This document shows, in pieces, positions 9,846 through 22,025 of a DNA stretch of 64,000 bases (position 1 is its first letter; every line of letters begins with the position of its first letter). The translations under genes were made by a program, and so were the position numbers. The notes below the pieces were generated by a model. That model was given only the letters and a program-made list of their open reading frames with translations, was not told the DNA's origin and made no database searches. The stretch is from Zhengitettix transpicula (lineage: Eukaryota > Arthropoda > Insecta > Orthoptera > Tetrigidae): NCBI GenBank assembly GCA_037074705.1, contig CM073591.1:61506897-61570896 (forward strand), written 5' to 3'.

Positions 9846-12390
9846 TATGGCACTTTATTTAATATAGTAGTATCATTATAGTAGACTTATTTCCTGTGTA
9901 ATCGTCAGAGAGTTAACTTTCTTATACGTTGTTATGTTTATACTATTAAAGTCTGAATTAGTTGCAAAAATTATACCATTATTTATCACAAATAGCATTG
10001 ATTATTTATGTTCTGGTATAGAAGAGAATGTCCGGACTGTGCAAATTTTCCTTCACGGTGTTTTAAAAGTAACTTCAATCATAATCCCTTGTTTTTAACA
10101 CTAAAATATTTCTCTATGCTTGAATTCATATTTCTATATAGTGTGAGAGCATGCAAAATAATTAATTTTCAAATTCTCTGCACTTTAAAAAGACTCAAAG
10201 ACAAAGGTAGCTGAGGTTAATTTGTTTGCAAGTGTAGTGATGTGCATTTCCCAATTTAGTTTATTATACAAACATTATCCTAAAAAAATTGACATAAAAT
10301 TTTATGCTGATATTTAATATAATTTTAGTGTTTACGTACAATAATGTGGACAATTATCTGTATTGTAAACTTATTTTTATTATTCTAGATTTTGGAGTTA
10401 ATTCACTTTGTGTGTTGTGTAAAATTATTTAACTATTATAATGATTCGTGACGCACGTAAATCCATGGGGGATTAGTAAGTAATTATACGACTGAAAAAT
10501 TGTAATTTTTCATTACATATTGTTTTTTTGGAACTACACGGAATCAACGGTCATTTTGGGGATATATTTGGAAGGAAGCTTCTCTGGACCTGGCCAGGGC
10601 CTTCATCCCAACAATAACCTGAACGACCGGCAGAATATTATGGATCTAATATTATCCTGATTATTTCCTGAAAAAATCTTGAACGTCAGTTATAGACATA
10701 AAACAATATATAAACTTGTCTGTACGATTCAGAAAGTCACAGGACTGAAGTTTGGAACAGAATGATATAGATAATAGCGCTCGGTTTTGTTATCGAAATC
10801 AGTTAATGATTACATTTTAAAAATTATTTTCATCCGGGAAGTGTTCATCATTAATTGGCTGTTTTTCATCACTGTGAAACCCGATTTTTAATATAAATCT
10901 GAGTGAGATCACTCTTGTAGACTTGGATACATAACTCTGACCTGGTGTAATATTTTTGCTTTCTGGAAATAAAGCAATTAATAACCAGACGTACTTATTC
11001 AGTACAAACATTCAAAAGCCGCCATGCATGACCATTTGATGACGTCCTATTACGTGTATGTAAATTGTCTCTCTGACTAGTATTTCGGTGGTATTTAATG
11101 CGTTATGAATAAATTTTCAAACAAATTGTTTAAATATTTGCATAAAAATGTATGCCAAATTCAATTTTCTTGGTTGGAATTCAAATTAATACATGTTTTA
11201 TATTTCAAAGACATCCTGAACTCAACGGATTCCTAAACACTATTATATTTACTAGAACATATATTGAGTGCCTTTCTTAACTCGCAGTTTATCGTCTTCA
11301 TCACACACACACACACACCCTCCCAGGTTTTATGATTATCGTTTTAATTATAGAAAAATATATATGTACTCCGCATCAATTTTTTGGTTTCTCGATACGT
11401 ATAATTTTTTATTGTTTATCCTTTATAGAAATTATTCAGTTAATCACAATCAAGTTGTCTCAGCAATCCTATAATTAATCTTAATAGTATCGGACGTGAA
11501 CTCTCAGTTACACTGGACAAAGATTCACGAGGGAGGACGTGGATGTGTAGTTGATTTCCAATTGATTGCAGTTAAAATGCATTCTATAACCTTCTCGAAT
11601 GTAATATTGAGATACAAGATTATATGAATATGTCATAACTATAAAATCATTCACGTTGATACAAAATTTTGTTGTTTCATTTTTACAAGCCGCCGTGAAA
11701 CGTCATGGTTAAACAATTCGTCATCTTATGTAGGCCTAATAAAGCTTTCGTATATTTTACGCCCATTAAATATAGATGCAAACAATTTTTAAGTAGTTAA
11801 ATAAAGACGGTGTAACAAGACAAAGTGACACCTATTGTCAGTTACTGTGGTTGATGGGAAGAACTTGAAATTAAATGGTGGATTTTAAAAACAGAATTTT
11901 TTTATTTCCTTTTTAAGTTTTTTCTTATCTGATTAATGGCAGTGAAATAAATGTGCTAAAAATATAAATAAATTTTCTTATTACAAAAACATTCTGATTG
12001 AACTATAATTTTTGTGTGTTGTGAACACGTAGTTAACAGCTAATAACAAAGATGAATCTAAAGTCAAGATTATTTACATTCATCAATAAGTTAAACAGAC
12101 CCATTCATTTTTAATACAGTGGAAGATGAAAATAGATATTTGGTACTGGGCTTTCTTTTTTTGTGTAGCTATTTAAATCCTAGAATACAATCCACAATAA
12201 ATGATGAGTTTATCGACGAAAAGTAATTTAGTGACTATTAGATGCGTAATTCTGACTACTCAGTACGCCTATCGTGTAAACTTAGTAAAATATTTATTAT
12301 TCAAATTATATATGTATGAATTTGTGTGATATTTACGACTATTTCCTCAGGTTGGTAGTTGTTGAAATTTTTTTCGGCCTAATTGAATAT
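9846..12390. other. AT-rich DNA without recognised genes
   Basis: Only short open frames and a (CA)n tract at about 11291-11310. No repeat match to the other families was seen. Confidence 0.5.
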
Positions 12391-13793
12391 TACGCATATT
12401 TTTATGGTTCGGCCTTAAAAGGATTGCTGCTCGTTCAGCTGTTCACGTAATACTGTACTTGTCCTCAAAAACTTTGTCCTTCACTTTCAAGCGCTTTCAA
12501 AATTCTGATTTTACGCCATTAAATCAAATTTAGTAAACGTATAAAATATTTCAATGATCGATTTTTCATTATCTTTTATTTATTATAAATAATTAAAGTT
12601 TTCGATTAATCAAAACATTTTAATTAAAATAAATACATGAATTTTACAAAACTCTAAAAACTATTTAAAACATGTATCAACGACCTTTTTTGTCAGGGTT
12701 AATTTTTCGTGGGGACATAATGGCAAAACCTTTTTTTTTTATTAATTTTAAATGCCTTTTGGCCCAATGTCGCTCTTGAAATTGCACTTTGTTGCTTGTA
12801 AACCTTATTCACTCACTGTACACTTTACGCTTACTTCATAAAAAAACACTGTACTCGTCTTTCATTAACAATGATTCGCTGCACTTTAATTTATGTCGAT
12901 GTATTTTCACTGTTTTAACTTTACTCATACCGACGATGATTCAGACTTTTTAAAATTCTATTTGCTCGTCATCGAGCGCTCCCAATAACTTTATACATTT
13001 TATACTTTACTTTACGCCCGCTTTCCACGGCTGCATAGAAGCTACTGTTCACTCCTCTGGTCTGCCGAAAAGTGACCGTCATAAATTTACTAAACAAAAG
13101 CCGGCCGTTGTCACTCGTCTCTTCCATGACACTCCCAAGTCTTTGACAATTTTATTTAATTTTAAACAATGTTTGACGCATTTAAAATTCTGCCTCATTA
13201 CAATATTTACTACATGGTAACTTAGTTTTATTGACTGTAAATGTTAAATAATAATAATAATATATCCGTGTTTAATAATAATAAAGTGCTTCTTCTCAAT
13301 CGAATTGGAGTAATAAATATTGAAAGTCCCGGTTAATGATCGCCTTTCTAAATCCTGATCTGTTTGTTTGGCGTGGAGGAGCGCTGATTCTCTGTACGCT
13401 AGAGTGAGTGTTTACAGGTTTTTGCTGGCGATTGTTTAATTCAACAGCCTGTCGGGGGACAGGTGCGTGTGTTAATAGCCATGTATCTTTGTCTATGCGA
13501 GTGAGTAGCTGTGCTCATTACTTATGGCGTTCTGTGAAGGTTGCTGACGTCTATTCAGCCAGTTCGACTCAGCTTTACAAACTGGGCGCGTCGGAGATCT
13601 TTATATTTCCATTCCGAAGGACACAAAAAACGAATAAAACAAGTACTTCTTTAGCGGTCGGAAAACCCATGTCTTTGTGTGAGAGAGGATTCAATCGGCC
13701 GCTCTGTGGAGAAGTCACTGACCTTACACAAAAAAGGTCACCGACCTGAACGAGCAGCAATCCTTTTAAGGCCGAACCATAAAAATATGCGTA
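12391..13793. mobile_element. 1.4-kb interval with perfect 48-bp terminal inverted repeats
   Basis: Positions 12391-12438 are an exact reverse complement of 13746-13793. The outer edges read TACGCATA and TATGCGTA, so a TA target duplication is possible, as in Tc1/mariner-like and some MITE-type elements. The interior is AT-rich with no visible transposase. It includes a 113-codon frame (13408-13749) without family resemblance and a hairpin TGACCTT/AAGGTCA at 13719-13740 just inside the right arm. It may instead be a non-autonomous element or two copies of a short repeat in inverted orientation. Confidence 0.55.
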
Positions 13794-15039
13794 AAGTTGG
13801 GGTGAGCGTTCCCCTTAACAAGCTCCCGCTTTGTGCACGGTGTCACCACGTTTCTTCACTCCGCTCCGCCTCCGTCTTCAGCATTATTTTACCTCTTACA
13901 TCAGGTCACCATACAACATGCCATAAAATTTGAAAACCGTAGAGACTTGGTTTCGGTTTCCAACATCACGAAGCGGCTCCAGTTGTAAGAAACACGAGCT
14001 ATCCGGCTTTCAAGTTATTTCCATATTAATGATATTAATAGTACCAAGTCTCCCTGAAAACTTCACCCATTTTCCATTCTCTGAGCACGAAATTCTGTTT
14101 CTACAATCGATTTATCTTGCAAATTGTTTTTCTTCAAGAATAGAATAAAGTCTGATAATTGTTAAATCGTTATTTTTTATAATTTACCCCAGTCAGAAAT
14201 TCAATTAAAAAATTAATTCGTCATCTTCAAAATTTTTAATTTAGAATGTTGTGATGTTTTCGGAAGTTTGCCACATCTGAACAAAGAAAAAATTTTCAGA
14301 GTCATTTACATTTTAACAAGAACCATATAAAAAATTTTATATTAATTTTAATATTTTTTATAAAAGCAAAGCATTATATTTCAAGGTTACAAAATGACCC
14401 AAATCGTCAGTACACAAACCTTTAACTTGGCCAAAAAAAAATTCAGTGACATATTATTTTTTATTGATTCCATTAGTCCTCAAAGGGAGAAACGAGACAA
14501 GTCAAAGTCAGTAACCATGGACAAATATTCAAACCTGCCATACATAAATGAGAATTAAATATATATAAATGAGTAATTATAATTGTTGGCGATGCTTGGC
14601 AATTCTTGATGAATTATATAAATTCTGTAAATAGAGTAATGACGCGTTGTTAAGAAATCTATTGCACTTTTTTACGAATGCATTATATGTTACTTACATC
14701 TGGTATGTATCTCTTGTAAAAATTTGATATGCATAATTTCCACATGTGAGGTAACAAGAATTTCTCATTTTAACAGTCCGTCATTTAGAGTATTGTATTC
14801 GTGATATTCACACTTGAATAGAAAATAGTATTACGGTTCCCGAATTTTAATATGAAGTGTTAAAATTTTAAGAATCTATGAAAAGACGTCTGTAGTACAA
14901 TAAAAAGACGTCTTTGGTACTACAATAAAAGGAGAAAGTATGTTTATTAGATTAGTCGTGAATTTTTCTGAACTTTTGACCTAGGTTAGCAACCCGCTAT
15001 TCGTGTCTTTGTGGACTGAAATTGGGTAACGGTGATAAT
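13794..15039. other. Mostly AT-rich, one short tandem duplication
   Basis: At about 14879-14931 an 'aaaagacgtct..gtac' unit of roughly 26 bp occurs twice in tandem. No gene seen. Confidence 0.5.
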
Positions 15040-15200
15040 TCTTGAGTCGCTGTAAGGGCTGTATTCTGGATATTTGCGGCTTGTGGTAGCCTGGAAGGAC
15101 GTTCGGCATTAATTACTCTGACACCGCGGCATTTAATTGCTCGAGCACGTCTGAACGCCGCGCCGCAAAGCTCCTACGCACACGTTTAACACCTAAAACA
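15040..15200. other. GC-rich island with homeodomain-like words
   Basis: Contains ATTAATTA, TTTAATTG and CTCGAG within about 50 bp, followed by a CpG-rich run. No repeat match. Candidate regulatory DNA, inferred only from composition and motif density. Confidence 0.35.
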
Positions 15201-15780
15201 AGGATGAGGAAGCAACGGAACACATGCCATAATGTTGCTTTCCTCGGTATTACACACACACACACTCCGACGAATTGGCCTCGTATTCCATTATTACCGT
15301 TTTTATTACTGAGAACTCATTATTACACCACTATCCTCCGCATACGGATGCATTATCCAATTAGTTTGTGCTCTTTTCGTAATGTTCAGACTCGCCTTAC
15401 ATAGGTTTTTCCTTTCGGGCTTCACTTCACAGCTCTCGCTGTCTATCATCTATCTACTGTTACTGTAATTTCTTCCACCCCCGCCAATTTCACACTGCTT
15501 GTAAGTTGCACGACACCGTACTGGGGTAATATTTCTATTAGTCTGTCCAATTTTTCTTCGAGAGATTAGCATATCTTGACACTAGTAATCAGCTTAAGTG
15601 AATATAATAATTAAGTTCAAATCTATTTTTCGATCTTGAACGTCTATGACTTTTAAAATGAAAATTTTTAATACATATTAAAGCCGAAAGTAAGCAAAAC
15701 ATAATTAAGAAAAGACATAATGTAAACATAAAACGAAATAGAAAACGCTATTAAAGGCTAGGCGTCAAATGTTAAAATGA
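15201..15780. other. No gene recognised
   Basis: Contains a short (CA)n tract at about 15249-15268. Nothing else recognised. Confidence 0.5.
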
Positions 15781-15782
15781 AA

Positions 15783-16012
15783 AAATTAACATCTGATTGA
15801 AAATAATTATTAAGAAAGATAGCCAATTCAGGGAAAAAGGGTAATATAAATACCACACAACTTTTATGTTGGTCTGCTAAGAAGAGCCTAGAGAAACACA
15901 ACTGCACTTGTCATTTGACAACACTCAAAAGCCAAGGCTTTTGAAAGGGACAAGGATCCCGGAAATTTTGTGTGCTATTTATATTACCCTTTTTGTCTGA
16001 ATTGTGTAAAGA
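15783..16012. mobile_element. PLE-terminal palindrome
   Basis: Left edge 'catctgattgaaaataatt' plus 'aagaaagatagccaattcag', then 'taccacacaac'. After a short centre the complementary arm returns with 'gtgtgctatttatattaccc' and 'tgaattgtgt'. This is the same terminal sequence as the GIY-YIG-bearing PLE at 22.5-23.6 kb, without coding sequence. Confidence 0.75.
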
Positions 16013-17194
16013 ATTATTTTTGTGGGCTGGTTTTTTTTACGTTAAATTAAAATAAATATTTGACCAATAAAGAAATTTTATATAAGTTTATTACAGTTAA
16101 ACATAAAAACTCTTATCTCAGGCACCTGTGGTTTTTACATAGAAGAGATCTGCTGCCCGTACCAAATGCGTACTGCTATTCTGTGTTGTGTTGCCTACTG
16201 TAGCTCTCGTACCGACGTACTGGCGTCGACTCAGGGGTTGATCACTGGCTAAGGCGTCGGCCTCCGGGATTGAATGCTGGCAAGCCGTCGTACTAAATTG
16301 TGTGGTGCTATTCTGTGAACTCATCACTAACAAATTGTGGCCCCTTTCTCACGACGATTCTGCCTCGAACTATATCAGAGACAACAACTTTACGGAGCCT
16401 CTCTTAATCACATCCACCAGCTTCGGTGAGCGCGGAACAACTGTCCTTTTCAAACGCTTCTCCCCTCCCTTATATCATTCCATTCTTTTTCTTTTTTTTT
16501 TTGTTAGAAAACTTCGTCAGTTTTACTGATTCTTCCATTGTCACAAGATTTATAGCACGCAGTTGCTGTTCCGTAGTCAACAATGACTAACTATTCTGTC
16601 ATGTTGTGGCCAACAATCGAGACAGGACACGAAATTACTTGGATGGATATATTTATCTCCTCCACCCCCACGCACGTGCACGGTTTCGAATTCTCAAGAC
16701 CACAGCAAGCAACACTTCCGAGACAAAGAAAAACTTAAACCTAAATACACGCGTTACAATTGACTATATTTCTTATTCGTCTATGACTTTTCAGAGTCGC
16801 ATTTTTGTCAGTCTTCATCAATGGTAAAACAATTTATTAAGAGTCGAAATTGTGATTTGTTTTTTTTAATATGCTATCTATTAATTTTTGGTAATCATGT
16901 GACTTAGTGGACCAACGGGGCCTGTGAGTAGAGCAGCGACAAAAATTACTTGTGAATTAATCTGCATGGAAGAAGCATCACTTCTAAGTCGTGTTTGACT
17001 TAGAGTCATACATCAACATCCAACACCGTGATTTTGAAAATTATGAGAGAAAGGCCGATAAAATCAGGTATTGGGTGACTGATATTGGCATCTGTCAGGT
17101 TTCTCAATCCTTGCTGAGAATGTGGTAACCAAGGGCATGGTCAGCTTGAGATTTAGTAAGATCAGATTGTTTCTCGGTGCTTGTCAGCAGTAAT
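16013..17194. other. No gene recognised
   Basis: AT-rich with scattered GC-richer words around 16120-16440. A short tRNA-like stretch near 16244-16280 was judged too incomplete to call. Confidence 0.5.
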
Positions 17195-17592
17195 TACTTG
17201 ATAATAGCCAAATACAGACAAAAGAAGTGATAATATAAATGCCTCACAACGTTTCAGGGATCCTTTTTACTTTATTCAGGTGCTAAGAAGAGCCTAGAGC
17301 GAAACAACGTCAAAAACTCAAAGACAAGAATTCCAGAAACGTTGTGTGGTACTTATATTATCACTTCTGGCTAACTGTCTTATTGACATTATAATAACAT
17401 GGCGTTTGAGTGTTGTCAACTGACCAGTGCAGTTGTGTTTCTCTAGGCTCTTCCTAGCACCTGTCGAAAGGAACAAGGATCCCAGAAACGTTGTGTGGTA
17501 TTTATATTACCCCCTTTTGTCTCAATTGGCTATTTTTCTTATTAATTATTTTCAATCAGACGTAATTTTTTTTCATTTCAACTGTCTTATTA
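17195..17592. mobile_element. Two adjacent PLE termini
   Basis: A first foldback (about 17205-17390) has arms 'gataatataaatgcctcaca' and 'gtggtacttatattatc'. A second single terminus (about 17403-17592) ends 'ttcaatcagacgtaattttt', the standard outer edge. The second holds CTGTCGA at 17461-17467 and GAAAC at 17485-17489. No coding sequence remains. Confidence 0.75.
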
Positions 17593-18418
17593 TTAATTTT
17601 TAATAACACGTAAATTTTTCATTTCTACAAATATTACTTGAGTTAAATATATCCAATAAAATAATATCATTAATTGGTAATTTCTTTTAGTTCCAATATG
17701 AATAAACTTTGTCTTGTTTGATGAATTTTTTTAATTCATTAAATTTTTCATCCCCGCTATATCCGAAAATGTTAATATTCCCGACAACCATCCGGGTTTC
17801 GCATTTTCACCGCTGCCCATTCACAGGATTGCAGTTTTGTCTCCGATATGAAATAATGTATCCACGTTTCGGATAACAAACACAATTTTTGGGATTTCCT
17901 TCCTCGAGGCAGTTTGTTTTGGAGTCAAAAAAACGCAACATCCGCGCGCACTCGACACTTTTCCGTGTGCAGAAGAACTTAATACATTTTACTATGTTCC
18001 TTTTATTCGCGCTCTCAGACGTTTTATGTTAATATCATTAAATTAGTCGACCATTATAATTATAATGATCATCACATTGGCATCCTGATAGTACGGCCAC
18101 ATTTATACATTGGCACAGAATTGCCATGAGGTTCCTTCAGTTCATTCTGTGACTCGGATGCAGCTTACTTACAAAATAAAAATCGTAGATACGATAAATG
18201 TCTCTAAGAAAAATTGACACATATAACAACTACCCGATTCTCCTGTAGAAATATATGAACAAAACCATTACAAGAATCTCGCTTAGCATCAGCCAAATAA
18301 GTAAAATTTTTCATAAATTCGTAGAGATTTACCAGTCCTGTCAAACTTGGCCTGTTTTTATCTTCTGGAAGTTGAAAGAATCCTACAGTCAGCATTCACT
18401 ATTATTGTCATGATCGTG
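17593..18418. other. No gene recognised
   Basis: AT-rich, with short open frames only. Confidence 0.5.
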
Positions 18419-18429
18419 GATGCATTTGT

Positions 18430-18535
18430 AATGAACGCAACCCGTGGTTAAGTGGTAACACGTTCCTCTGCCATGTCTTCGGGCGCCTGCTTCTGATACC
18501 TCAGGATATTGCCTTATTCGTTCCGACGTATGTAC
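18430..18535 (+). repeat. Possible tRNA-derived SINE head
   Basis: 'gtggttaagtggtaacacg' at 18444-18462 resembles a tRNA A box. A weak B-box-like stretch follows at about 18485-18500, at roughly the right distance. No other copy occurs in this window, so the call rests on the A box alone. Confidence 0.3.
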
Positions 18536-18996
18536 GGGCATGATGAATACCAGTATTGAATGGAAATCACCACGGATATGAGAAGCCTCTCCTCGCAGCA
18601 TTCATCAAAAGCACGCTTGCACCAGCACCAGTCGTAATGCGTCATTACCATTACAACGACGAGAATTATAATTAAATTGAGATTTAATTAGATTAACTGC
18701 AGTATCTTGCATTGGACCAACAATTAGCATGAAGCGATTAAAAACTCAAATTGTAAACCTAGAACAGGATTAAAACTTTTACGAAATTGATAAGCACACG
18801 GAAGGTAAGTCACCTTCACTCACAACTGGAGACTGCGACAAATAATAGGACAAAGAAGAACATTAAGATATGGTTTGAAACTTATATTTATTTTTTATTG
18901 AACGACAAAGTTTGTAGCTACAAAAAATTAAATATAGGCCAACCAATCAAAATGTAAAGCATACTTTTTTTAATGTTAATTTATTTTTAATTTTAA

Positions 18997-19286
18997 TGTG
19001 TAGATTGGCTATGTATATGGTAATACACATAGTGGCAACTCCGCTCTTATAGCATAGGAAAAGGAGTGAAAGGGGGAATGCGGAAAGGTAGAGCAAGGTA
19101 CCCAAGGGTTAACTAGGGCCCCCGGGATATGGTTTAAGGGTCCTACCCGGCTATTCGCCTAAAAGTGATGCAGGTAAAACCCTGAATCAGGTAGGTCGGG
19201 CATTTGGTACTTGTCCCACGCCCTTCCGATGGCGGGAAAAGGGTTTGCTGTGGGGTCGCAGATTTCCCCTCGCCGTGCCTTGACCA
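18997..19286 (-). repeat. Rep-A copy, variant 3' end, 5'-truncated
   Basis: Reads backwards through the Rep-A 3' half: 'gccgggtaggacccttaaac', 'gggccctagttaacccttgg', 'ccgcattccc'. It ends in the variant tail with 'tatacatagcc' rather than 'ctcatgtagcc'. That variant is shared with the palindrome at 23.9-24.8 kb. The copy stops abruptly at the 'ccttgaccaattgagga' block. Confidence 0.85.
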
Positions 19287-19564
19287 ATTGAGGAGTTTAT
19301 TTGCTAAAACTGATATTTTCAATAAAAAATAATTACTTATATTTATTTTTTCTTTAATGTCATTTCTCAAGACTAACATTGAGTGCTACATTAAAAAATA
19401 GTTGAATTTTGATTTTTGAAAGAAATTGTTACTTGAATTGAAACACGTTATATTAGGGTTTACGCATATATTTTATTTTTTAATTTATTCTATATTTATC
19501 GAGTTTATACGTCTTTTCGAGTATATAAGATGACGGGTCTTTTGTCTGCGGCCAAGTACGACAT
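19287..19564. repeat. Spacer block duplicated in inverse at 59.2-59.4 kb
   Basis: This AT-rich block matches the reverse complement of about 59170-59445 over its whole length. Shared words include 'gtatataagatgacggg' and 'tgtctgcgg'. In both places it adjoins a Rep-A copy, so it belongs to a larger duplicated unit or is an upstream part of a mobile element. No coding potential seen. Confidence 0.75.
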
Positions 19565-20005
19565 TTTTAATTCTTTTTTTTTATATAACAGGCTACTTGA
19601 CGGTAATGGTGGCAACTCCCCTTTAATAGCATAGGAAGGGATTGGAAAGGGGGGATGCGGAGGGGTAGAGGAAGGTAGCCAAGGGTTAACTAGGGCCCCC
19701 GGGCTATAGTTTAAGGATCCTACCCGGAAATTTGCCTAAATGTGATTCACGGGAAACCCTAGAAAAATCTGCATCAGGTAGGTCGGGCTTTTGGTACTTG
19801 TCCCGCGTCCTTCCGATAGCGGGAGAGGGGTTTGTTGTGGAGTCTCATCATTTCTCTGCCTGTTCCTTGAATAGTTTAGGAGGCAGCTGGCCGACTATTC
19901 CAGTAGGAATAGCGGACAATTCTTACCGAATGTCCTAGGTCTGCGACCCGGGAACATACACCTCGCAAAACAGACCGAGGGGGCTCGGCATGTGGGAACC
20001 TTAAT
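19565..20005 (-). repeat. Rep-A copy with standard 3' end
   Basis: Opens with the T-run and 'caggctacttgacggtaat' and continues through the body to 'acacctcgcaaaacagaccg', close to the 5' third of the family. Together with the adjoining block it is an inverted paralogue of 58.8-59.4 kb. Confidence 0.9.
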
Positions 20006-20534
20006 ATCATCTAATTAGGCTTCGTATAGGCGACTGCCCCTGTTGATTTTAAAGCCTTAATAACTTTTGTTATTGTATTTCTACGAGCTAGCAAGATTTG
20101 AAAAATTATATAATAAAATGAAGAGTTTCAATTGACTAATCCTTATTCTGTCGTTTACTAAATCTATATTTCTGCAGTTATTTATTTTGTGCTTCTGAGA
20201 ACGAACCAAAAATGTTGATTTGGAAATAGAAGATTTATATTTGACATATTAAGGGAATAAAATGGCTGTAACATAAATATGTTGGCGCATAAATGAATTC
20301 CAGATAAACATAACACACAAAAAAGCTAAAAACATCGTCGGTGGTAAGAATAAAGGAAAGAAGACATCAATAAAGCCGAAAAAGTGGAAGAATTAACTGT
20401 GAAATTACAATGATGGTAGAAAAAATATAGTGAGTACAACAAGTTAGCCCAAGAATGAATTTAACATGAAGGAAAGTCTGTTTACATAAAAAAATTGAAC
20501 TTCCTGTCAGAAAGAATATTTGAGCCCAGAAAGG
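20006..20534. other. AT-rich, possible decayed LINE 5' part
   Basis: Precedes the LINE fragment. No conserved reverse transcriptase motif is visible. Confidence 0.4.
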
Positions 20535-20539
20535 TTAAA

Positions 20540-20853
20540 AACTTGTTATAAAAGATTGTTAAAGATTAGTTGGAGATATAGGGTAACAAATGAATAAGTT
20601 TTTAGAAGAGCACATGAGAAGAGGGATATTCTTGACGCAAATAAAAAGAAGGCGAGCCCTATTAATAGGGCAAATACTTCGACATGAGGGATTAATGAAG
20701 ATAGTAATTGAAAGACAAGTTAAAGGAAAACGTTGTAGAGGAATACCACGTTTAAAATATATAAAACAAATAACAGAAGATATGAATTGTGGTTCCTACT
20801 GTCAACTCAAGAGGAAAGCAGAGAAGCTTCAGGAACGGAGAGCTGTTAACCAA
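20540..20853 (+). pseudogene. LINE reverse-transcriptase C-terminal fragment
   Basis: This is the extreme C-terminal part of an insect non-LTR retrotransposon endonuclease/reverse-transcriptase polyprotein. The open frame from 20590 contains 'LLIGQILRHEGLMKIVIE', then a basic 'GKRCRGIPRLKYIKQI' block and a Lys/Arg-rich end finishing 'RRAVNQ'. This order is typical of the region after the palm and thumb domains of such elements. Upstream, a different frame (20556-20640) carries the preceding 'SWRYRVTNE' type stretch with an in-frame stop at 20595-20597. A frameshift therefore lies near 20640. The catalytic FADD-box region is absent. It is a 5'-truncated, inactive copy; the open frame continues past the conserved end only by chance. 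Confidence 0.8.
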
Positions 20854-21194
20854 AGAAGAAGAAGAAGGAATGAAGAGAAACCGAAATCAATATTATTGGA
20901 TGAACTTGGTAGAGGAAACGGAAGTGGCAGACAAGGAAATCTTTGACGCTTCTATAAATACATAAACATGTACAGAGTAATAATAATATTAACCCTCAAA
21001 ATTTGCGATGAAAAACACAAACTGTTGGTGACAATTGTTACAATTTCGTAGGTTCTCAGATATAAACGTACAGAAATATTTGTGCTATTTAATTTTTCAC
21101 TTTCAGGGAATTTAAACGAGATAAATGTAAACATATTCAATGACGAGATTCCAAACCATACTTTTCCATTCCAGATAAGTAACTGTACTTATTT
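20854..21194. other. No feature recognised
   Basis: AT-rich. Possibly includes a little LINE 3' untranslated sequence. Confidence 0.4.
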
Positions 21195-21455
21195 CTTTTT
21201 CCTTGGTTCGACAGCCCTCTTTGAGAGCTTTGACAGACTGAGACGATTGCCACACTGTAGTCTTACGTTACACATTCTGACTTTACAGAGTGTGTCAGGT
21301 GGTCAGCGTGTCGCATCTCCTTCAGCCTTCATCCTGGTTTCCTTGACGATGGTAAACACAAACATCATCACCCGTGCCTCTATTCGAACTCGGGACCTCT
21401 TAGACGCGAGGGATTGACGCTGGCCACTACACCACAGCAGGTCGGTGCGAACCCA
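21195..21455 (-). repeat. tRNA-derived SINE
   Basis: On the minus strand the head has an A-box-like 'tggtgtagtggcca' (21421-21436 complement) and a B-box-like 'gagttcgaatagag' (21378-21391 complement), about 30 bp apart as in a tRNA. An unrelated body of roughly 170 bp follows and ends in an A-rich stretch (complement of about 21195-21210). This is the structure of a pol III-transcribed SINE. Only one copy is in the window. No target duplication could be confirmed. Confidence 0.6.
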
Positions 21456-22025
21456 ATTAGTGTATTTAAAACAGAAAATACGTTAACATTACCGTTTCAG
21501 ATAATATAAACAGAGGGTATTGAAACGAACGCACCCTGCAGAAATATGTTTACGATTGAGTCAGGGTTGACACATATTTGTTTAAGGGCTCCCTGTTTTA
21601 GTTATCGTCTTGCTCTGGGCTTCCAGAACAATTTCTGAGATCATATCATTTCACAAATTGCGGACGCGTGTATTTAGCTGATTGGTCCACATTCGACAAG
21701 ACAAACGACTTGTTTGCGAGAAGATCCGGGCAGTCACGAGCAATTTGGATAACAAGTGGCACTTATTTATACCTACAGTGTAACCTGGCAAATTAGGTTG
21801 GCACGAAAAGAGACACAAACTAATTCACACCATTTCACAGAGAAGACAAGCTGCTACGCAGAAACTCTCGCTATACGAATTCAGGAATTCTCTAGTAATT
21901 TCAATGTAGACCACATCTATTTAGTCCCATATTTGAAGATAATAAAATATGCGTCTAACATAATCTAATACAGTACGTTATTATTAATACTGAGATACAC
22001 GTAATTCTGACCATTTTATAATTAA
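21456..22025. other. No feature recognised
   Basis: No gene or repeat seen. Confidence 0.5.

Noticed and set aside
13408..13749. 113-codon frame inside the 48-bp inverted-repeat interval, possible transposase
   Set aside because: No DDE/D motif, no helix-turn-helix pattern and no family resemblance; it overlaps the right arm.
16195..16295. tRNA-like stretch 'tggctaaggcgtcggcc' with a B-box-like word
   Set aside because: A- and B-like boxes are only about 10 bp apart, too close for a tRNA head. No second copy in the window.
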